Assembly: GCF_004354045.1 (NCBI RefSeq)
Contig: NZ_SMRT01000016.1
Location: 124,001 to 188,000 of the forward strand
DNA length: 64,000 nt
Source of the DNA: Paenibacillus piri
GTDB taxonomy: Bacteria > Bacillota > Bacilli > Paenibacillales > NBRC-103111
Reading direction: 5' to 3'
Under the pieces are notes generated by a model that was not told the DNA's origin, did no database searches, and saw only the letters and a program-made list of their open reading frames with translations. This document shows, in pieces, positions 27,094 to 35,840 of this stretch; within the stretch, counting starts at the first letter, position 1, and every line of letters begins with the position of its first letter. The translations under genes were made by a program, and so were the position numbers.

Positions 27094-27804
27094 TTAGTGG
27101 CCCTCTTCTTCGTGGACCAGCGTTTGCGATATATAAACCATCGTCAGCATCGTAAAGACGAATGCTTGAATCGCACCTACGAACACACTGAAGCCCTGCC
27201 ATACAAATAGAGGCGCAATTCCGAACCAGCCTGCCCCCAAGATGACAGAAATCATTATTTCACCTGCGTAAATATTTCCGTAAAGACGGAAAGCGAGCGT
27301 CAGCGGTTTGGAGACCACTTCAATTAAATGCAGCGGGAGCATAGCTCCTTTATACTCGAAGTAATGCGCAAAATAATGCTTCGTATTACGGGTGATGCCC
27401 AAGTAATGACTCAGCCCGATAACGATAATGGTCAATGCTGCGGTGACCGCAATATCCGCCGTTGGTGATTTCCACCAGGCAACGTGATCCTCTGTGACGA
27501 TCGAGAACGGAAGCCCGAGCATATTGCCGATAAAAATATACATGATAAGCGTCATACCCAATGCAATAAACGGTTTGCCGTACTTAGATCCAATAGTGCT
27601 GCCGACAATGCCTTCCACAAACTCTACGACCCATTCCATAAAGTTTTGCAGCTTGGACGGATTGGTTACAGATCCTTTACTAGCCCCGGATATAGCAAGT
27701 ATCAACACGAAAATACTGGTCACCGCGATCATAAGAAGTGCAGACAGATCGAAGTGGAGCCCGAATAACTCTATCCCCGGTACATGATGTTCCATGTTTT
27801 CCAT
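27094..27804 (-). CDS. atpB: ATP synthase F0 subunit a
   Basis: About 236 residues from the ATG at 27802-27804 (AAAGGGGTGAAA upstream), with five or six membrane helices. The conserved stator arginine lies in LTLAFRLYGNIYAGEIM and the partner region in FVGAIQAFVFTMLTMVYISQ. It forms the proton half-channels against the c-ring. The second residue block HHVPGIELFGLHFDLS is the usual N-terminus. Confidence 0.95.
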   Translation of the reverse strand: MENMEHHVPGIELFGLHFDLSALLMIAVTSIFVLILAISGASKGSVTNPSKLQNFMEWVVEFVEGIVGSTIGSKYGKPFIALGMTLIMYIFIGNMLGLPFSIVTEDHVAWWKSPTADIAVTAALTIIVIGLSHYLGITRNTKHYFAHYFEYKGAMLPLHLIEVVSKPLTLAFRLYGNIYAGEIMISVILGAGWFGIAPLFVWQGFSVFVGAIQAFVFTMLTMVYISQTLVHEEEGH

Positions 27805-27828
27805 TTTCACCCCTTTCCGCAAATGGAT

Positions 27829-28224
27829 TTACTTGTTGGATCTTTTAATAGAAATAATACCCAATACGAGTGTTGCCAATTGAGCGAAAAAGTATCCCGC
27901 AACGGTTGTTGCTAATGCGACATGCTGCGGATACCGGACTGCAACTAAACCGGCCAGGCCGGCAATTGCCGCTCTTGTCAAAAAACCTATGCCGGCTTGA
28001 CGAGGAGGCTTTTGCTCAGACGGCGCTGCAATGACTTTTTCGGACAGCTTGCGGATTTTCCAGGCAAGGTATCTCGCGTTGATCATGCTGGCCGCCGACC
28101 CCAACATCAATCCTGCCAAATAAGGCCGATAATCGACAAAAATTGCCCATACGGCCAAGCAAAAGGATAGGAAGAAAAGAAAAACATTTTGAACCGTTTT
28201 CAGATGGGCCGAAAGATCGTTCAT
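27829..28224 (-). CDS. atpI: ATP synthase accessory subunit I
   Basis: About 131 residues with four predicted membrane helices (NVFLFFLSFCLAVWAIFV, YLAGLMLGSAASMINARYLA, AAIAGLAGLVAVRY, ATTVAGYFFAQLATLVLGII). The ATG at 28222-28224 is chosen because it overlaps the previous stop by 1 bp and follows GGAGGGCTATA; the longer open frame overlaps atpZ. AtpI assists c-ring assembly and, with AtpZ, has been linked to magnesium uptake in an alkaliphilic Bacillus. It precedes atpB as usual. Confidence 0.88.
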   Translation of the reverse strand: MNDLSAHLKTVQNVFLFFLSFCLAVWAIFVDYRPYLAGLMLGSAASMINARYLAWKIRKLSEKVIAAPSEQKPPRQAGIGFLTRAAIAGLAGLVAVRYPQHVALATTVAGYFFAQLATLVLGIISIKRSNK

Positions 28225-28445
28225 TATAGCCCTCCGTACTGCTTGATCATGAAATAAATAGTGATAATAGCTGATGCAAGCCCCAGCAGGAAACCTCCCA
28301 AGAGCCACAATTGTCCGCCTAACATCCCGCTTAACCAATCGCCCAGCCAATATCCGGCCAGCAGACATACGACGAGGTCGATCCCGATAGCGCTCGTCAG
28401 TGCGGCAGCTCGCCATGGATTATCATTGCGGTCAGGCTGTTTCAT
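28224..28445 (-). CDS. atpZ: AtpZ/AtpI family small membrane protein
   Basis: About 73 residues with two membrane helices (ALTSAIGIDLVVCLLAGYWLG and LWLLGGFLLGLASAIITIYF), matching the AtpZ (putative F0F1 ATPase subunit) family found at the head of many Firmicute atp operons. The ATG at 28443-28445 follows AGGAGGGTGCCT. It starts the operon 26 bp after the -10 of a strong promoter. Partner of AtpI. Confidence 0.85.
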   Translation of the reverse strand: MKQPDRNDNPWRAAALTSAIGIDLVVCLLAGYWLGDWLSGMLGGQLWLLGGFLLGLASAIITIYFMIKQYGGL

Positions 28446-28471
28446 AGGCACCCTCCTGAGAATCCTCACTT

Positions 28472-28501
28472 ATTGTAACGAAGCGATGCGAGTTTTGTCA
28501 A
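28472..28501 (-). promoter_or_regulatory. Sigma-A promoter of the atp operon
   Basis: On the minus strand a perfect TTGACA (28496-28501), 18-bp spacer and TACAAT (28472-28477). The atpZ start is 26 bp downstream of the -10, giving a short leader with AGGAGG. Confidence 0.8.
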
Positions 28502-28619
28502 TTGTGGTTCTTTCCAAACAACTGTGTGTGAAAATCTCAAAAATCCCGCCAAATCAACGTTTTTTACCCTTTCAAACCAAACAGTTCAACTGTACGCTGT
28601 GACGTTTGTCATAGGATTG

Positions 28620-29768
28620 TCACGGTTGGAACGGTTCCGGTCTTGATCCGCCTCGCCCAAAATGGTAAAGGATGGCTTGAACGATCCGTTCGGACGCTTT
28701 TCCGTCCCCGTACGGATTCGCCGACCGGCTCATTTTTTCGTACAAGGCCGTATCGGTCAGCAGCGCGCGAGCGCGTTGGTACACATGATCCTCATCGGTA
28801 CCTACAAGCTCCAACGTCCCTGCATCGATCCCTTCGGGCCGCTCGGTCGTCTCCCGCAGCACCAGTACCGGAACGCCGAACGACGGCGCTTCTTCCTGCA
28901 GTCCCCCGGAATCGGTCAAAATCATGTACGTATGTGGGTACAAATTGTGCAAATCGACGACGTCCATCGGTTCGATCAGCTTAATGCGCGGATGGCCGTC
29001 CAAATATTCGTAGGCCGGACCTTTCACGGCCGGGCTCGGGTGGACCGGGTACACGATCGCGATGTCTTCATGCTCGTCGGCCAGCCGCTTCACCGCGCGG
29101 AATATTTGCCGATGAGGCTCGCCCTGCGATTCCCGGCGGTGCGCGGTCATCAGGATCAGGCGCTTGCCCTTCGCCCATTCAAGCACCGGATGCGAATAAT
29201 CGTCCCGAACCGTGTAGGACAGCAGGTCGACGGCTGTATTGCCTGTTATGTAAATATTGGCTTCGGGCTTGTTTTCCTTTAGAAGATTGTCAGCCGATAA
29301 AGACGTTGGCGCAAAGTGCAGATCGCTCATCACGCCGGTCAGCTGGCGGTTCATCTCTTCCGGATACGGGGACAGCTTGTTCCAGGTGCGGAGCCCCGCT
29401 TCCACGTGGCCGATTTTGATTTGCTGCATAAATGCGGCATAGCTCGCGAGAAACGTCGTCGACGTATCCCCGTGAACGAGGATCAAATCCGGTTTCGCTT
29501 CTTTCAGAACCGGATCCAGGCCCTGCAAAACGCGAACCGAAACTTCGCTTAAGGTTTGCCCGTCCTTCATGACGTCCAGATCGTACTGCGGCTTAATTTC
29601 AAAAAATTCAAGCACTGTATCGAGCAACTGTCTATGCTGCGCCGTAACGCAGACGATCGATTCGATCTGCTCCGGATGCTTTTCCAGCTCTTTCACAAGC
29701 GGAGCCATTTTGGTCGCTTCCGGACGGGTGCCGAAGATGGTAACAACTTTTAGTTTAGGCTGATTCAA
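28620..29768 (-). CDS. wecB: UDP-N-acetylglucosamine 2-epimerase (non-hydrolysing)
   Basis: About 382 residues. TIFGTRPEATKMAPLVKELE opens the epimerase fold; VHGDTSTTFLASYAAFM, HVEAGLRTWNKLSPYPEEMN and LTDSGGLQEEAPSFGVPVLVLRETTERPE are family motifs. It interconverts UDP-GlcNAc and UDP-ManNAc for wall teichoic acid or other surface polymers. In B. subtilis the homologue mnaA lies between upp and atpI, as here. The TTG at 29766-29768 is preferred (AGGGGGAAAAGCG upstream); a TTG at 29790-29792 is an alternative. Confidence 0.94.
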   Translation of the reverse strand: MNQPKLKVVTIFGTRPEATKMAPLVKELEKHPEQIESIVCVTAQHRQLLDTVLEFFEIKPQYDLDVMKDGQTLSEVSVRVLQGLDPVLKEAKPDLILVHGDTSTTFLASYAAFMQQIKIGHVEAGLRTWNKLSPYPEEMNRQLTGVMSDLHFAPTSLSADNLLKENKPEANIYITGNTAVDLLSYTVRDDYSHPVLEWAKGKRLILMTAHRRESQGEPHRQIFRAVKRLADEHEDIAIVYPVHPSPAVKGPAYEYLDGHPRIKLIEPMDVVDLHNLYPHTYMILTDSGGLQEEAPSFGVPVLVLRETTERPEGIDAGTLELVGTDEDHVYQRARALLTDTALYEKMSRSANPYGDGKASERIVQAILYHFGRGGSRPEPFQP

Positions 29769-29822
29769 AACGCTTTTCCCCCTTTTTTTCAATTGGCCAG
29801 GACAACAGGTCGTCCTGCCAGG

Positions 29823-30452
29823 CTACTTGGTGCCGAACAAGCGGTCTCCCGCATCGCCCAGACCAGGTATAATATATCCGTGGTCGTCCAAATAATCGTC
29901 GATGGCCGCTACGTAAATATCGACGTCCGGATGCTCTTTTTGTACAGCTTGTATGCCTTCCGGCGCGGCGATCAGGCACATCAGCTTCATCTGCGTGCAG
30001 TTTCGCGCTTTCAGTGCGGCGATTGCGGCATTGGCGGAACCGCCCGTTGCCAGCATCGGGTCAATCACGATCAGCTCCCGCTCCTGCACATCGGTAGGCA
30101 GCTTGGCGTAGTATTCAACCGGCGCCAGCGTCACCGGATCGCGATACAATCCGATATGTCCGACTTTGGCTGCCGGCACGAGCTGCAAAATCCCGTCCAC
30201 CATGCCAAGACCGGCGCGCAATATCGGGATCAGCCCGAGCATGCGGCCCGAAATCACCTTGCACTCGGCGGTTGCGACAGGCGTCTGAACCTGTACCTTC
30301 TGCAGGGGAATATCTCTTGTAATCTCGTAAGCCATTAAAGTGGCCACCTCGTCAACGAGCTCGCGGAAATCCTTGGTCGTTGTGTTGGCATCCCTTATGT
30401 AGGTAAGCTTATGCTGAATCAACGGATGGTCACATACAAATACTTTTCCCAT
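29823..30452 (-). CDS. upp: Uracil phosphoribosyltransferase
   Basis: About 209 residues from the ATG at 30450-30452 (GGGAAGGTATT upstream). It salvages uracil with PRPP to make UMP. The PRPP-binding loop is IVIDPMLATGGSANAA; the uracil-binding C-terminus is YIIPGLGDAGDRLFGTK. ILRAGLGMVDGILQLVPAAKVGHIG is the flexible-loop region. It lies between a DUF72 gene and wecB; in B. subtilis glyA-upp-mnaA are consecutive. Confidence 0.96.
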   Translation of the reverse strand: MGKVFVCDHPLIQHKLTYIRDANTTTKDFRELVDEVATLMAYEITRDIPLQKVQVQTPVATAECKVISGRMLGLIPILRAGLGMVDGILQLVPAAKVGHIGLYRDPVTLAPVEYYAKLPTDVQERELIVIDPMLATGGSANAAIAALKARNCTQMKLMCLIAAPEGIQAVQKEHPDVDIYVAAIDDYLDDHGYIIPGLGDAGDRLFGTK

Positions 30453-30592
30453 AATACCTTCCCCTTTACGCCAAATCCTGTCTATTATACCACAGTTGTC
30501 CGATGTTATCCTAGCCGGTTTTAACCGTCCGGACAGGCGCCGCGGCGCCCGGATGGAGCCGTTCATGCAACCTTTGCTGCGGGCAACCCGAC

Positions 30593-31444
30593 TTATTCAA
30601 ATAGCTCGAGCTGGCGCGGAGCAAAAGGTTCGGGCTGCATGCCCAGCAGCTCCATCAATTGTTTGGCGTTAGCAGCCGCATCGCCGCCCGAATTATTGTT
30701 AAAGATGACCGCAATCTGTCCGGTCTGTTCATTCAGCCGCAGCAGCCGGTCTCTCCACTCCGCAAGCTCATCCCGGCTGTAGCGGTACAAGTAGCGTGTC
30801 GCCCGCCAGTCGGGGCTGCCGTTCTGATTCCAGCCGGCCGCATTTCGGCCGTGCATCCGCACGACCGTCTGCTCGACGCTGGTCGGAACGAGCACGGTCG
30901 GGACCGAGCCGACGCCGGCTTGAGGCTCGTCGCATATGCTGTGAATCCACGCCTCCCGTTTCATAAAATCAAGCGTCTTCTCCCGCGTATCCTCCGCAAA
31001 CCAGCTTTGGTTCCGGAACTCAAGCGCAACGGGATAATCCCGCATCCGCTCCCTGACGCCGCGCAGTATGTCCACATTGCTGCGCGTGCAATCAAACCAC
31101 GGCGGATATTGAAACAGCACGTTTCGTAACTTCCCGCTTTCAAGCACGGGCCGGATCGAATCGCAAAAAGCCCGGTACATCGCATCGTCGTCAGCGAACG
31201 GATTTTTTCCTCTCAGATGGCCGGTCATCCCTTGATATGCTTTGATAATAAAGGAAAAATGATCGGCCGTATCATCCACCCAACGGCTGTACGTCTTCTC
31301 CTGCTGCACCGCATAAAAGGAGCTGTCCACCTCGACAATGGAAAAGTGCCTGCCATATATCTTCAATTTGCTCTCCGGCTTGACGGCGCCTTTCTCATAG
31401 AGCCCGTCATGATCTCCCCATCCTGCCAAACCTACCGATATCAT
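30593..31444 (-). CDS. DUF72 family protein
   Basis: About 283 residues from the ATG at 31442-31444 (AGGTGTGGCA upstream). Motifs ISVGLAGWGDHDGLYEKG, FSIVEVDSSFYAVQQEKTYSRW, VLFQYPPWFDCTRSN, YPVALEFRNQSWF and TVVRMHGRN fit DUF72, a TIM-barrel family related to YunF/YecE whose reaction is unproven. The C-terminal IAVIFNNNSGGDAAANAKQL is also typical. It is inserted between glyA and upp, which are adjacent in B. subtilis, so it is probably a lineage-specific addition. Confidence 0.85.
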   Translation of the reverse strand: MISVGLAGWGDHDGLYEKGAVKPESKLKIYGRHFSIVEVDSSFYAVQQEKTYSRWVDDTADHFSFIIKAYQGMTGHLRGKNPFADDDAMYRAFCDSIRPVLESGKLRNVLFQYPPWFDCTRSNVDILRGVRERMRDYPVALEFRNQSWFAEDTREKTLDFMKREAWIHSICDEPQAGVGSVPTVLVPTSVEQTVVRMHGRNAAGWNQNGSPDWRATRYLYRYSRDELAEWRDRLLRLNEQTGQIAVIFNNNSGGDAAANAKQLMELLGMQPEPFAPRQLELFE

Positions 31445-31493
31445 TGCCACACCTGCCTTTATAACCAAGGATATACGACTGCGCCGTCTAAAT

Positions 31494-31540
31494 GGACAAG
31501 CGCGTTTGTCAAAGGATTGTACGAAGCAAAGTCATAGTTC
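31494..31540. repeat. Copy 2 of the ~46-bp dispersed intergenic repeat
   Basis: GGACAAGCGCGTTTGTCAAA...CGAAGCAAAGTCATAG matches 3475-3520 with a few substitutions and short gaps. It lies between the glyA terminator and the DUF72 start, again just after a minus-strand terminator. Confidence 0.6.
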
Positions 31541-31548
31541 GATAACTT

Positions 31549-31576
31549 AAAAAAGAGCCGGCGCGCATGCGCCGGC
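31549..31576 (-). terminator. Intrinsic terminator of glyA
   Basis: Perfect 8-bp stem GCCGGCGC-GCAT-GCGCCGGC followed on the minus strand by CTCTTTTTT, 15 bp after the glyA stop. Confidence 0.85.
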
Positions 31577-31591
31577 CCGTATCGTCCGTTC

Positions 31592-32839
31592 TCAGTAGCT
31601 CAAACCGGGATACAGCGGAAATTGAGCGGTCAAATCCTTGACCATGCCGCGCACTTTCTCGTGGACGGTTGTGTCGGACGGATTCTTTAAGGTTAAAGCA
31701 ATAATTTGGGCGATCACCTTCATCGCCGCCTGATCCATGCCGCGGGACGTCGCAGCCGGTGTGCCGATGCGGATACCGCTTGTAATCATCGGCTTGGCAG
31801 GATCAAACGGAATCGCGTTTTTGTTTACGGTCACGCCTACTTCATCAAGCAGATGCTCGGCATCTTTACCGGTGATGTTCAGGCTGCGCAAATCGATCAG
31901 CATCAGATGGTTGTCGGTGCCGCCGGATACAAGGTTGACGCCTTCCGCCATTAACGCCTCGGACAGCGCTTTTGCGTTATTTACGACGTTTTGCGCGTAG
32001 GTTTTAAATTCAGGCTGCAGCGCTTCGCCGAAGGAAACGGCCTTGGCCGCGATAATGTGCATCAACGGTCCGCCTTGGGAACCGGGGAACACGGCCTTGT
32101 CGATCGCGGCCGCCCACGGCTTGCGGCACAGGATCATGCCGCCGCGCGGTCCGCGCAGCGTCTTATGCGTCGTTGTCGTTACAAAATGCGCATGAGGCAC
32201 CGGATTCGGATGCAAGCCTGCGGCAACAAGACCGGCGATATGGGCCATATCGACCATGAACAAGGCGCCTACATCATTGGCGATGGAAGCCAACGCTTCG
32301 AAATCGATCGTACGCGGATAAGCGCTCGCTCCGGCTACGATCAGGCGCGGCTTGTGTTTGAACGCGGCTTTGCGCACATCGTTGTAATCGATGCGTGCGT
32401 CGCTCTCGCTAACGCCATAAGCAACGAAGTTATATAAAATACCGGATGCATTCACAGGGCTTCCGTGAGTCAAGTGGCCGCCGTGCGCCAGGTTCATGCC
32501 CAGCACGGTGTCGCCGGGGTTCAGCGCAGCCAAATAGACGGCCATGTTCGCTTGCGCGCCCGAATGCGGCTGTACGTTCGCATGTTCGGCACCAAACAAT
32601 TCCTTGGCGCGGTCGCGGGCGATATCTTCAACGATATCGACATATTCGCAGCCGCCGTAGTAACGCTTGCCCGGATAGCCCTCGGCATATTTATTCGTCA
32701 GAACAGTACCCATAGCCTGCAATACAGCTTGGCTGACAAAATTTTCGGATGCGATCAATTCGATTTTATCGCGTTGGCGGCCGATCTCCAGATTCATGGC
32801 CTCAACGATTTTTGGGTCTTGTTTACGCAGTTGCTCCAC
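31592..32839 (-). CDS. glyA: Serine hydroxymethyltransferase
   Basis: 415 residues, normal length. A PLP enzyme converting serine and tetrahydrofolate to glycine and methylene-THF. Motifs are IELIASENFVSQAVLQAMG, NKYAEGYPGKRYYGGCEYVD and the PLP-lysine loop TTTTHKTLRGPRGGMI. GGAGGAATTTATT precedes the start. It lies in the conserved ywlG-glyA-upp neighbourhood and has its own terminator. Confidence 0.97.
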   Translation of the reverse strand: MEQLRKQDPKIVEAMNLEIGRQRDKIELIASENFVSQAVLQAMGTVLTNKYAEGYPGKRYYGGCEYVDIVEDIARDRAKELFGAEHANVQPHSGAQANMAVYLAALNPGDTVLGMNLAHGGHLTHGSPVNASGILYNFVAYGVSESDARIDYNDVRKAAFKHKPRLIVAGASAYPRTIDFEALASIANDVGALFMVDMAHIAGLVAAGLHPNPVPHAHFVTTTTHKTLRGPRGGMILCRKPWAAAIDKAVFPGSQGGPLMHIIAAKAVSFGEALQPEFKTYAQNVVNNAKALSEALMAEGVNLVSGGTDNHLMLIDLRSLNITGKDAEHLLDEVGVTVNKNAIPFDPAKPMITSGIRIGTPAATSRGMDQAAMKVIAQIIALTLKNPSDTTVHEKVRGMVKDLTAQFPLYPGLSY

Positions 32840-32912
32840 AATAAATTCCTCCTTGGATTAAGCTTGTTATATGAATGTTCATATTGAAAATGAATCCGTC
32901 CATCGGCTGCCG

Positions 32913-33560
32913 TCAGCTGCAGCTGTCCGCGCCTGGGACGCCGGTTTGATCCGGATGGAGCTTCAGTTCCTCCGTCGTCGTCGCATAAACGGCGCGCGCG
33001 CCGCCGATCAGCTTCGGTCGGGTATAGGCCATCTGTACGGACGCCTCGCCGATCAGCCGGATCGTCGGCCGTACCGGTACAGCGACCGGCTTCAGATGCA
33101 TGCCGATCAGAGTGCCCCCGATATCGATTCCGGCATGCGCCTGGATCGATTCGACCACACACGCGTCCGGCAGCTTTTTATACGCATAGGACGCCATGGA
33201 ACCGCCGGCCCGCGGCACCGGAATAACCGCTACCTCCTCCAGTCGGTATTCCCGCATCGCCGCCCGCTCCACGACCAGAGCCCGGTTCAAATGCTCGCAG
33301 CATTGATAGGCCGGGTAAAAGCCGATCTCGCCGCGGACAGCCTCGACAGCGGCAAACAGATGCGCGGCCACCTCCTCGGTACCGGAGGTGCCGATATGAC
33401 GTCCCAGCACTTCGCTCGTGCTCGTTCCAATCACCACAAGCTGCCCCGCCTTAAGTCTTCCGGCGGCTGCCAGCTCGCGCAGCACCTGTTCGGCTGCGGG
33501 CCTTATCCGGCCCAAGTCGACCGATACGTCCGGATCGGCGGGCCGTTCTGTCTGACTCAT
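32913..33560 (-). CDS. ywlG: UPF0340/TIGR01440 family protein (YwlG-like)
   Basis: About 215 residues from the ATG at 33558-33560 (AGAGGTGAAACCC upstream). VVIGTSTSEVLGRHIGTSGT, AYQCCEHLNRALVVERAA and AHAGIDIGGTLIGMHLKPVA are diagnostic for the YwlG family. It is a thiolase-like fold protein of unknown function; the CCEH motif may be catalytic. It lies between rpiB and glyA, as in B. subtilis (ywlF-ywlG-glyA). Confidence 0.9.
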   Translation of the reverse strand: MSQTERPADPDVSVDLGRIRPAAEQVLRELAAAGRLKAGQLVVIGTSTSEVLGRHIGTSGTEEVAAHLFAAVEAVRGEIGFYPAYQCCEHLNRALVVERAAMREYRLEEVAVIPVPRAGGSMASYAYKKLPDACVVESIQAHAGIDIGGTLIGMHLKPVAVPVRPTIRLIGEASVQMAYTRPKLIGGARAVYATTTEELKLHPDQTGVPGADSCS

Positions 33561-33590
33561 GGGTTTCACCTCTTTCATCGGGCGTCCCGA

Positions 33591-34049
33591 TTACGGATGA
33601 ATCGCATATTTATGTTCCAGCGCCTGCACTTTGCCAATCCGGTTACGGTGGCGTTCCCCGTTGGAAAACTCGGTTTCCAGCCATATTTTAACGATTTCCT
33701 GAGCAACGCCGGGGCCAACTACCCGCTCTCCCATGGCCAGTACATTCGTATCGTTATGCTCGCGCGTCGCTTTCGCGGAGAACAGATCGTGAACAAGCGC
33801 ACAGCGAATGCCCGGCACTTTATTGGCGGCAATCGTCATTCCGATGCCAGTCCCGCATACAAGGATGCCTTTGTCCGCACTCCCGGCGACAACCTGGTCG
33901 CAGACGGCGATCGCATAATCCGGATAATCGACCGAATCGGTGCAATTACAGCCAAGATCCGACACCTGATGTCCAAGCGATTCGATAAATCCTATCAGCT
34001 CATCCTTCAAACGAACTCCTGCGTGATCTGCTCCAATTGCAATTTTCAA
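33591..34049 (-). CDS. rpiB: Ribose-5-phosphate isomerase B
   Basis: About 152 residues from the TTG at 34047-34049 (AGGAGGCGAATCATT upstream). It isomerises ribose-5-phosphate and ribulose-5-phosphate. MKIAIGADHAGVRLKDELI holds the substrate-binding Asp-His, ILVCGTGIGMTIAANKVPGIR the catalytic Cys and anion hole, and HNDTNVLAMGERVVG the RpiB/LacAB signature. It corresponds to ywlF in B. subtilis. Confidence 0.95.
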   Translation of the reverse strand: MKIAIGADHAGVRLKDELIGFIESLGHQVSDLGCNCTDSVDYPDYAIAVCDQVVAGSADKGILVCGTGIGMTIAANKVPGIRCALVHDLFSAKATREHNDTNVLAMGERVVGPGVAQEIVKIWLETEFSNGERHRNRIGKVQALEHKYAIHP

Positions 34050-34108
34050 AATGATTCGCCTCCTGTTTCTAGTTAGTTTCATTATAACCGAAAGCTGTCG
34101 GAAAAACG

Positions 34109-34156
34109 AAAAAAAGAGCAGTCCGTGCGCTGTTATCGCGCAATCTTTTGCTCTTT
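34109..34156 (-). terminator. Intrinsic terminator after ywlE
   Basis: On the minus strand AGAGCA...TGCTCT with an inner GCGC-loop-GCGC stem is followed by TTTTTTT. It sits 60 bp upstream of rpiB, so rpiB is likely transcribed from its own promoter. Confidence 0.7.
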
Positions 34157-34351
34157 GCCCAGGCGACCGGCCGTATGTCCCGATGCTCCACTGTGGTTAA
34201 GCCCACTCGTCGCCAGTTACACCGGGTCCTTCCATATACTTTATATGATATCGGAAATCGTATTCGCTGTAAAGCCCTCAAAACGCCCGGTACGCCTTGT
34301 TCCGTTAAGCTTGCGCAGCCGGATATGAAACCCCGCTCAGTCGGAACAGCA

Positions 34352-34387
34352 GCAAGCCCGGCTCCCGTGAAAGGAGGACGGGCTTGC
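34352..34387. repeat. Hairpin without T-tract downstream of ywlE
   Basis: A 9-bp perfect stem GCAAGCCCG/CGGGCTTGC with an inner CTCC/GGAG pair in the loop. It starts 32 bp beyond the ywlE stop. No T-run follows on either strand, so it looks like an RNA 3' end-protecting or processing structure. The rest of the 34.08-34.42 kb gap shows no gene. Confidence 0.5.
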
Positions 34388-34418
34388 GGATCTATCGTTT
34401 CTGCGGAGGCTCGCAGAG

Positions 34419-34994
34419 CTATTGTTTCAGCTTGCCGAGCAGCTTGATCAAGCTGCTTTCGATCTCATCGGCACACTGCCGGTACAGCTTCATCGATCCG
34501 CCGAATGGATCGGCGATATCGTAATCGGGAAGCTCCCGCTCCAAAGCCCGGAGGCGCCGGCTCTCCTCCTCCGTCACCGGCTGCGACAAAGCCCGTTTTA
34601 CATGAAGCTCCGCAACCAACTCCTCCAGCTCGGCAATCCGCTCCGCCGCTTGCGTATCGTCGACGAATTCTTTAAGCGTGTAGATTTTATCGACGAACAG
34701 GGGGAACCGTTGAATCGTGTGCTGCTTATGCCCGGAGGTCATGGTCAGTACAACGTCGGCCCAGTTCAGCTGATCGCCGGTCAAGGCGGACGAGGTTAAC
34801 GTCTCGTGGAAGCCTTTTTCCTTCAAAATAGCGGCCGCATGTCCGGACACCGGCGCCCCGTCGTAAGCCGCTACTCCCGCCGAACGGACTTCAATATGCT
34901 GCAAGCCGTGATCTTCCGCTAATCGGCGCAAAATCCCTTCCGCCATCGGACTGCGGCAGGTGTTGCCGGTACAAACGAACAAAATTCGATTCAT
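34419..34994 (-). CDS. ywlE: Low-molecular-weight phosphatase, arginine phosphatase YwlE type
   Basis: About 191 residues from the ATG at 34992-34994. The P-loop CTGNTCRSPMAEG has nucleophile Cys8 and Arg14. Thr12 is the residue that favours phosphoarginine over phosphotyrosine in YwlE, so protein arginine dephosphorylation (opposing McsB) is the likely role. The acid loop is DIADPFGG. An insertion of about 35-40 Glu/Leu/Arg-rich residues (ERIAELEELVAELHVKRALS and following) lies before it, absent from the roughly 150-residue B. subtilis protein. It lies between mntP and rpiB, as in Bacillus. Confidence 0.9.
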   Translation of the reverse strand: MNRILFVCTGNTCRSPMAEGILRRLAEDHGLQHIEVRSAGVAAYDGAPVSGHAAAILKEKGFHETLTSSALTGDQLNWADVVLTMTSGHKQHTIQRFPLFVDKIYTLKEFVDDTQAAERIAELEELVAELHVKRALSQPVTEEESRRLRALERELPDYDIADPFGGSMKLYRQCADEIESSLIKLLGKLKQ

Positions 34995-35206
34995 CGGAAT
35001 CCCTGCCTTTCTCATCAAGATGGGCTGCAAAAGAGCCTTACTCTTATTGTACCTCAAATGCCGCCGATTATGGACCGTTATTCTCCATTTTGTACGAATG
35101 ACCCGCTGTATCCATAAATCCGAGAAGGCATTGAACCGGGTTGTGCTTCTTGGTCAGGAGCCCTTCCAATAAGGACAGCCCGTCAAGTTCTGTCTGCTCC
35201 GCCGGC

Positions 35207-35770
35207 TTAAAACAGGAAATTGACGCCAAACGCAAGCAATATGACGCCGCCCATTGCCTCGCCGTATTCGCCGATCCAATGGCCTACCTTGCTGCCGAGC
35301 ATGAGCCCGGCGATCGACATCAACCCGCCAACCGCGCCAAACAATACAACGGTCAAAACCATGTCCCCGGCAAACATACCTAACGAGACGCCGACAGAGA
35401 ACGAATCGATACTTACGCTTAATGCAAATACGATCATGCCCCACATCGACTGGTGGTTCATCATGCGCGTGTTTTCGCCTTTGAAGGAATTGTACATCAT
35501 ATGCGCGCCAAGCAGCACAAGCAGGATTCCACCGACCTTGGTCGCCACCCCGCCCAGCAAATAGCCGACATAACCGCCGGTGATCATCCCCATCAAAGGC
35601 ATAGCCATATGAAACAAAGCGATTAACACGCTTAGCTTCAGCATATACAGCTTTCGAATGCCTCTCATGCCGATTCCGATTCCGAGCGATAGCGCATCCA
35701 TCCCCAATGCGACCGCCATAACTAAAATGGCGATCAACTGGCCGATCATCCACGGTGATGCCCAATCCAT
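35207..35770 (-). CDS. mntP: Manganese efflux pump MntP family protein
   Basis: About 187 residues from the ATG at 35768-35770, six predicted membrane helices. The internal repeat of the family is seen as AVALGMDALSLGIGIGMRG and ALSVSIDSFSVGVSLGMFA, each with the membrane Asp thought to bind Mn2+. GLMLGSKVGHWIGEYGEAMGG is the last conserved segment. It corresponds to B. subtilis ywlD in the same position. No yybP-ykoY riboswitch fits in the 70 bp upstream, so it is probably co-transcribed with tsaC. Confidence 0.9.
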   Translation of the reverse strand: MDWASPWMIGQLIAILVMAVALGMDALSLGIGIGMRGIRKLYMLKLSVLIALFHMAMPLMGMITGGYVGYLLGGVATKVGGILLVLLGAHMMYNSFKGENTRMMNHQSMWGMIVFALSVSIDSFSVGVSLGMFAGDMVLTVVLFGAVGGLMSIAGLMLGSKVGHWIGEYGEAMGGVILLAFGVNFLF

Positions 35771-35840
35771 CTTCCTAATACCCCCTGTCCCGTTCCTAAT
35801 CAACATATGCGGACAAGGGGGGAATCATGACTGGAGGGGC

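Noticed and set aside
28225..28416. N-terminal extension of atpI to 195 residues
   Set aside because: It overlaps atpZ in another frame; the internal ATG has GGAGGG and overlaps the atpZ stop by 1 bp.
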